Assembly (NCBI GenBank): GCA_964523735.1
Contig: CAZFYZ010000168.1
Coordinates: forward strand, 1 to 7,212
Source of the DNA: CAZFYZ01 sp964523735
Lineage (GTDB): Bacteria; Armatimonadota; UBA5829
DNA: 7,212 nucleotides
Direction: 5' to 3'
Notes under the pieces: generated by a model
Database searches by the model: none
What the model was told of the DNA's origin: nothing
What the model saw: the letters and a program-made list of their open reading frames with translations, nothing else
Part shown: positions 4,951 through 7,212 of the stretch, piece after piece
Numbering within the stretch: the first letter of the stretch is position 1
Layout of the letters: the number at the start of each line of letters is the position of its first letter
Translations under genes and position numbers: made by a program

Positions 4951-7008
4951 GTGAGAAAAGCTGCTGGTTGTTTCTTTGCCGTCTTGTTTGCACTGGCGTC
5001 GGTTTCGGCATTCGCCGATAGAGTGATGCTGCAGTTTCCCCAGACCACCGCATCAATTGTGAGAATCCCAAACGGTTCTGTTCGTCTGGAGGCGCCGGGG
5101 TTCTCGTCCAAGGTTTCCCCCGGCCATCCTGCCCTGCCCTGCAAGCTGATCTCCGTGCTGCTGCCAGCCAACGCGAACACGAAGACGCTGAAGCTCAGAT
5201 TGCTGGACCCGGTAGTGGAGGACATGCCTGGCAGGTTCGATGTTGCGCCGGTTGCGCGGGCAGTAAGGAACGACTCAACCTATCGCTCCAATCTTGCGTA
5301 TCCTGGTACGTTCGCAGCGCTCGATGGCAGTGTTCGGCTTGGCCCGTACATCCTGGCCAAGGTCAGATGCTGGCCGTATCAGTACAGCCCTACTTCGATG
5401 ACGCTAAAGCGTCTGGTGAGTGGGAAGATCGTGATCTCGTTCGACACCCTTGAGAAGCACCCGCAGGTCACCGGCAAGCAGGTGGCGCGGTATCTGGACC
5501 GGTTGCAAGCGGTTGCGGAGAACTGGCAGGAGTCGCTCTGGTGGTATGGCTTGCCCGAGGGCGGACGCAAGCTCGGCATCAAGGGCCCGGCGAATGCGAT
5601 GTTGGTCATAACAACTTCCGACATCCAGAAAGCCAGCGCCAGGCTCGACGATTACCTCGCCCACAAGCGCAAGATGGGGTTCACGGTGGATTTGGTGAAT
5701 GAGACAGCCTGGGCCGGTGGCACTGACGCAGTAGCAGCCGAGCGAATCAGGGAGTACCTGAAGAAGGTCTACAGGAGCTATCACTATCTGCTGATCATCG
5801 GCGATCCCCGCTACGATAGCCAGGTTCCGATGAAGAAGACCTATCCCTACTGGTTTGACTTCCCCCACACGGGTGACATCAACACCGACTACTACTACGC
5901 CGATCTCACCGGCAACTGGGACCGCAACGGCAATGGGTTCTATGCTGAGTGGCAGCGAGATGGCGGGCTGTCGGATTTCGGCCCAGGCGGTGTGGACCTT
6001 GTCCCTGAGCTGGTGGTCGGGCGGATTCCGTACTATGGCAAGCCGGAGGACTTGGACAAGATTCTCGCCAAGACTATCAGATACGAGACGATGCCGGAGG
6101 TCGGCGACTGGGTTCAGCGGGTGCTGATCCCGATGAAGCCTTTCTCGGATGGTGAGCCGAGCAATATGTATGGCGAGCCGCCGAAAGACGACATCTTCGT
6201 GCCCGCAGGATATCGCTACTATCGAGTGTATGACGCGGACTACGGCCTTGTTCCAGCGCCGGAGGCCTATCCCTGCACGCAAGAAGCCGTGCTTAAGGAG
6301 TGGAAGAAAGGCTACGGCTTCGTGTTTTGGGGAACTCATGGCGGGGGCGATGGGGCGTCATCTGTGTTCTACTCTAATCAAGCCAAGGAACTTGATGACA
6401 GCAAGCCGGCGTTCACATTCCAGGGGTCGTGCTTCACGGCCCAGCCGGAAGTCACCAACAACGTTGCTTACTCACTGCTGCTGAATGGGGCGGTGGTAAC
6501 AGTCGCATCAACACGCATGTCCGGCGGCTCGTGGCACGACGGTAACATTGGGATCGGGTATGGCTATGCGCAAAACGTGATCAATAAGCGCATGACTGCG
6601 GGCGACGCTTACTGGCAGACGATGGCGGACATAACCCTGGGCCAGGCGGTCTGGAACAACCACTGCTCGTATGTCATATATGGCGATCCCACACTGAAGA
6701 TCAGATGGCCCACGAGCTTTAGTGTCCCTGCTCCATCCCAGTTGCGAGCGGCCGAGGCGGGGAAGGCATATGGTCACGACCTGTTCGCGGCAGGGAGCAC
6801 GGCACCTTACCAATGGTCTATCGTGAATGGGGAGCTTCCGCCTGGGCTGAACCTGGACGCCAAGGGGAGGCTGTCCGGCACGCCCACTACTCCGGGCGAC
6901 TACAAGTTCACTCTGCAGGTAAAGGCGCACGGGGAGAATGCTGAGACGCTGACCTCAGAGTTCGCGCTGAAGGTGGCGGCACAAGCAATGGCGGAAGAAC
7001 AGCGCTAG
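4951..7008 (+). CDS. Exported gingipain-type C25 cysteine peptidase with Ig-like C-terminus
   Basis: Read from GTG 4951 the protein has 685 residues (692 if the upstream GTG 4930 is used). Residues 1-22 are a signal peptide (MRK, hydrophobic core, AFA before D23). Residues about 23-210 resemble the C25 propeptide, with PGHPALPCKLISVLLPANA typical of its conserved turn. The peptidase C25 domain spans about 214-585. It contains YHYLLIIGDPRYD, NTDYYYADLTGNWDRNGNG (311-329, where D324-R-N-G-N-G resembles a calcium loop), VPELVVGRIPYYG, then the catalytic pair H463 in FWGTHGGGDG and C494 in FQGSCFTAQPE, and it ends YVIYGDPTLKIRWP. The His-Cys spacing of 31 is close to the 33 of RgpB gingipain. Residues about 587-679 are an Ig-like He_PIG domain (PYQWSIVNGELPPGLNLD, GRLSGTPTTPGDYKF). 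There is no type IX sorting domain, LPXTG or PEP-CTERM; the chain stops just after the Ig domain, so export is probably by Sec. Arg/Lys specificity cannot be judged. Confidence 0.9.
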   Translation: MRKAAGCFFAVLFALASVSAFADRVMLQFPQTTASIVRIPNGSVRLEAPGFSSKVSPGHPALPCKLISVLLPANANTKTLKLRLLDPVVEDMPGRFDVAPVARAVRNDSTYRSNLAYPGTFAALDGSVRLGPYILAKVRCWPYQYSPTSMTLKRLVSGKIVISFDTLEKHPQVTGKQVARYLDRLQAVAENWQESLWWYGLPEGGRKLGIKGPANAMLVITTSDIQKASARLDDYLAHKRKMGFTVDLVNETAWAGGTDAVAAERIREYLKKVYRSYHYLLIIGDPRYDSQVPMKKTYPYWFDFPHTGDINTDYYYADLTGNWDRNGNGFYAEWQRDGGLSDFGPGGVDLVPELVVGRIPYYGKPEDLDKILAKTIRYETMPEVGDWVQRVLIPMKPFSDGEPSNMYGEPPKDDIFVPAGYRYYRVYDADYGLVPAPEAYPCTQEAVLKEWKKGYGFVFWGTHGGGDGASSVFYSNQAKELDDSKPAFTFQGSCFTAQPEVTNNVAYSLLLNGAVVTVASTRMSGGSWHDGNIGIGYGYAQNVINKRMTAGDAYWQTMADITLGQAVWNNHCSYVIYGDPTLKIRWPTSFSVPAPSQLRAAEAGKAYGHDLFAAGSTAPYQWSIVNGELPPGLNLDAKGRLSGTPTTPGDYKFTLQVKAHGENAETLTSEFALKVAAQAMAEEQR

Positions 7009-7022
7009 GATCAGGTAATCTC

Positions 7023-7062
7023 AGAGCGGCGGGCGCCGGATTCACCCGGTGCCCGCCGCTCT
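7023..7062. terminator. Strong hairpin between convergent genes, probable bidirectional terminator
   Basis: AGAGCGGCGGGCGCCGG (7023-7039) pairs with CCGGTGCCCGCCGCTCT (7046-7062): 17 pairs including one G-U, with a 6-base loop (7040-7045). It begins 15 bases after the peptidase stop and ends 20 bases before the catalase stop on the other strand, the usual place for a shared terminator. Neither flank has a clear U-tract, so it may rely on stem strength or a factor, or mainly protect 3' ends. Confidence 0.65.
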
Positions 7063-7082
7063 AGTGTTACCTAGTTCGGGTG

Positions 7083-7212
7083 CTACTTCGGCACTTCCGA
7101 CAGCGGTATTCCGAGCGCGTCGGCGACTCCCTCGCCGTACGCCGGATCCGCTTTGAGGCAATTGCCAATGTGCCGGATCTTGATCTCCCGGGGCGCGTCG
7201 CCCATGGCCCGG
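7083..7212 (-). CDS. Catalase, C-terminal fragment (cut by window edge)
   Basis: The - strand is open from the window edge to a TAG at 7085-7083 and gives 42 residues with the pattern REIKIRHIGNCLKADPAYGE and VADALGI. This matches the end of haem catalases, where a line like QIRHFYKADPDYGRRVAEGLG closes the protein. Catalase degrades hydrogen peroxide to water and oxygen. Only the tail is present, so clade, subunit size and haem ligands cannot be read. It converges on the + strand genes, so it is transcribed separately. Confidence 0.8.
   Translation of the reverse strand, partial: RAMGDAPREIKIRHIGNCLKADPAYGEGVADALGIPLSEVPK

Noticed and set aside
5404..6339. 311-codon open frame on the - strand inside the C25 peptidase gene
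   Set aside because: The opposite frame carries clear propeptide and C25 domain motifs. The antisense product has no recognisable domain or convincing start signal.

Overview
The window reads as a compact, GC-rich bacterial chromosome segment. Five genes, the first split by a frameshift, run on the + strand and end at a strong hairpin. The 3' end of a convergent catalase gene follows on the - strand. There are no mobile elements, RNA genes or CRISPR arrays. The combination of a KimA-type permease, a STAS/universal-stress fusion, a secreted BsuPI-domain protein and a secreted C25 peptidase with an Ig-like tail but no type IX sorting domain does not look proteobacterial or like a typical Bacteroidetes. 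A non-model phylum such as Armatimonadota, or a similar environmental lineage, is plausible, but this is only an impression from gene content.

Layout. Bases 19-1925 encode an APC-superfamily permease closely resembling the Bacillus potassium importer KimA. It is broken by an apparent one-base deletion near 583-586 into an N-terminal part (19-684) and a C-terminal part (frame open from about 585, first ATG at 672). Bases 1997-3205 encode a STAS domain fused to two degenerate universal-stress-protein-like domains. Bases 3270-4049 encode MazG, a nucleoside triphosphate pyrophosphohydrolase with both motif sets intact. Bases 4068-4844 encode an exported protein with a BsuPI (proteinase-inhibitor-like) domain and an OB-fold-like C-terminus. 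Bases 4951-7008 encode an exported gingipain-type cysteine peptidase (C25) with propeptide, catalytic and Ig-like (He_PIG) domains. A 17-bp hairpin at 7023-7062 separates it from the catalase C-terminus at 7083-7212 (-).

How they may work together. The permease and the STAS-USP protein form a plausible membrane-transport unit: KimA has its own cytosolic USP-like tail, and the neighbour supplies two more USP folds plus a STAS domain. MazG (housecleaning of aberrant NTPs) and catalase fit a loose stress theme. The BsuPI protein and the C25 peptidase are both exported and adjacent, and could be an inhibitor/protease pair. The gaps before genes 2 and 3 share an 11-base motif and hairpins without a U-tract, possibly RNA-level control inside one transcript. 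The functional links are inference; the domain calls rest on motifs visible in the translations.
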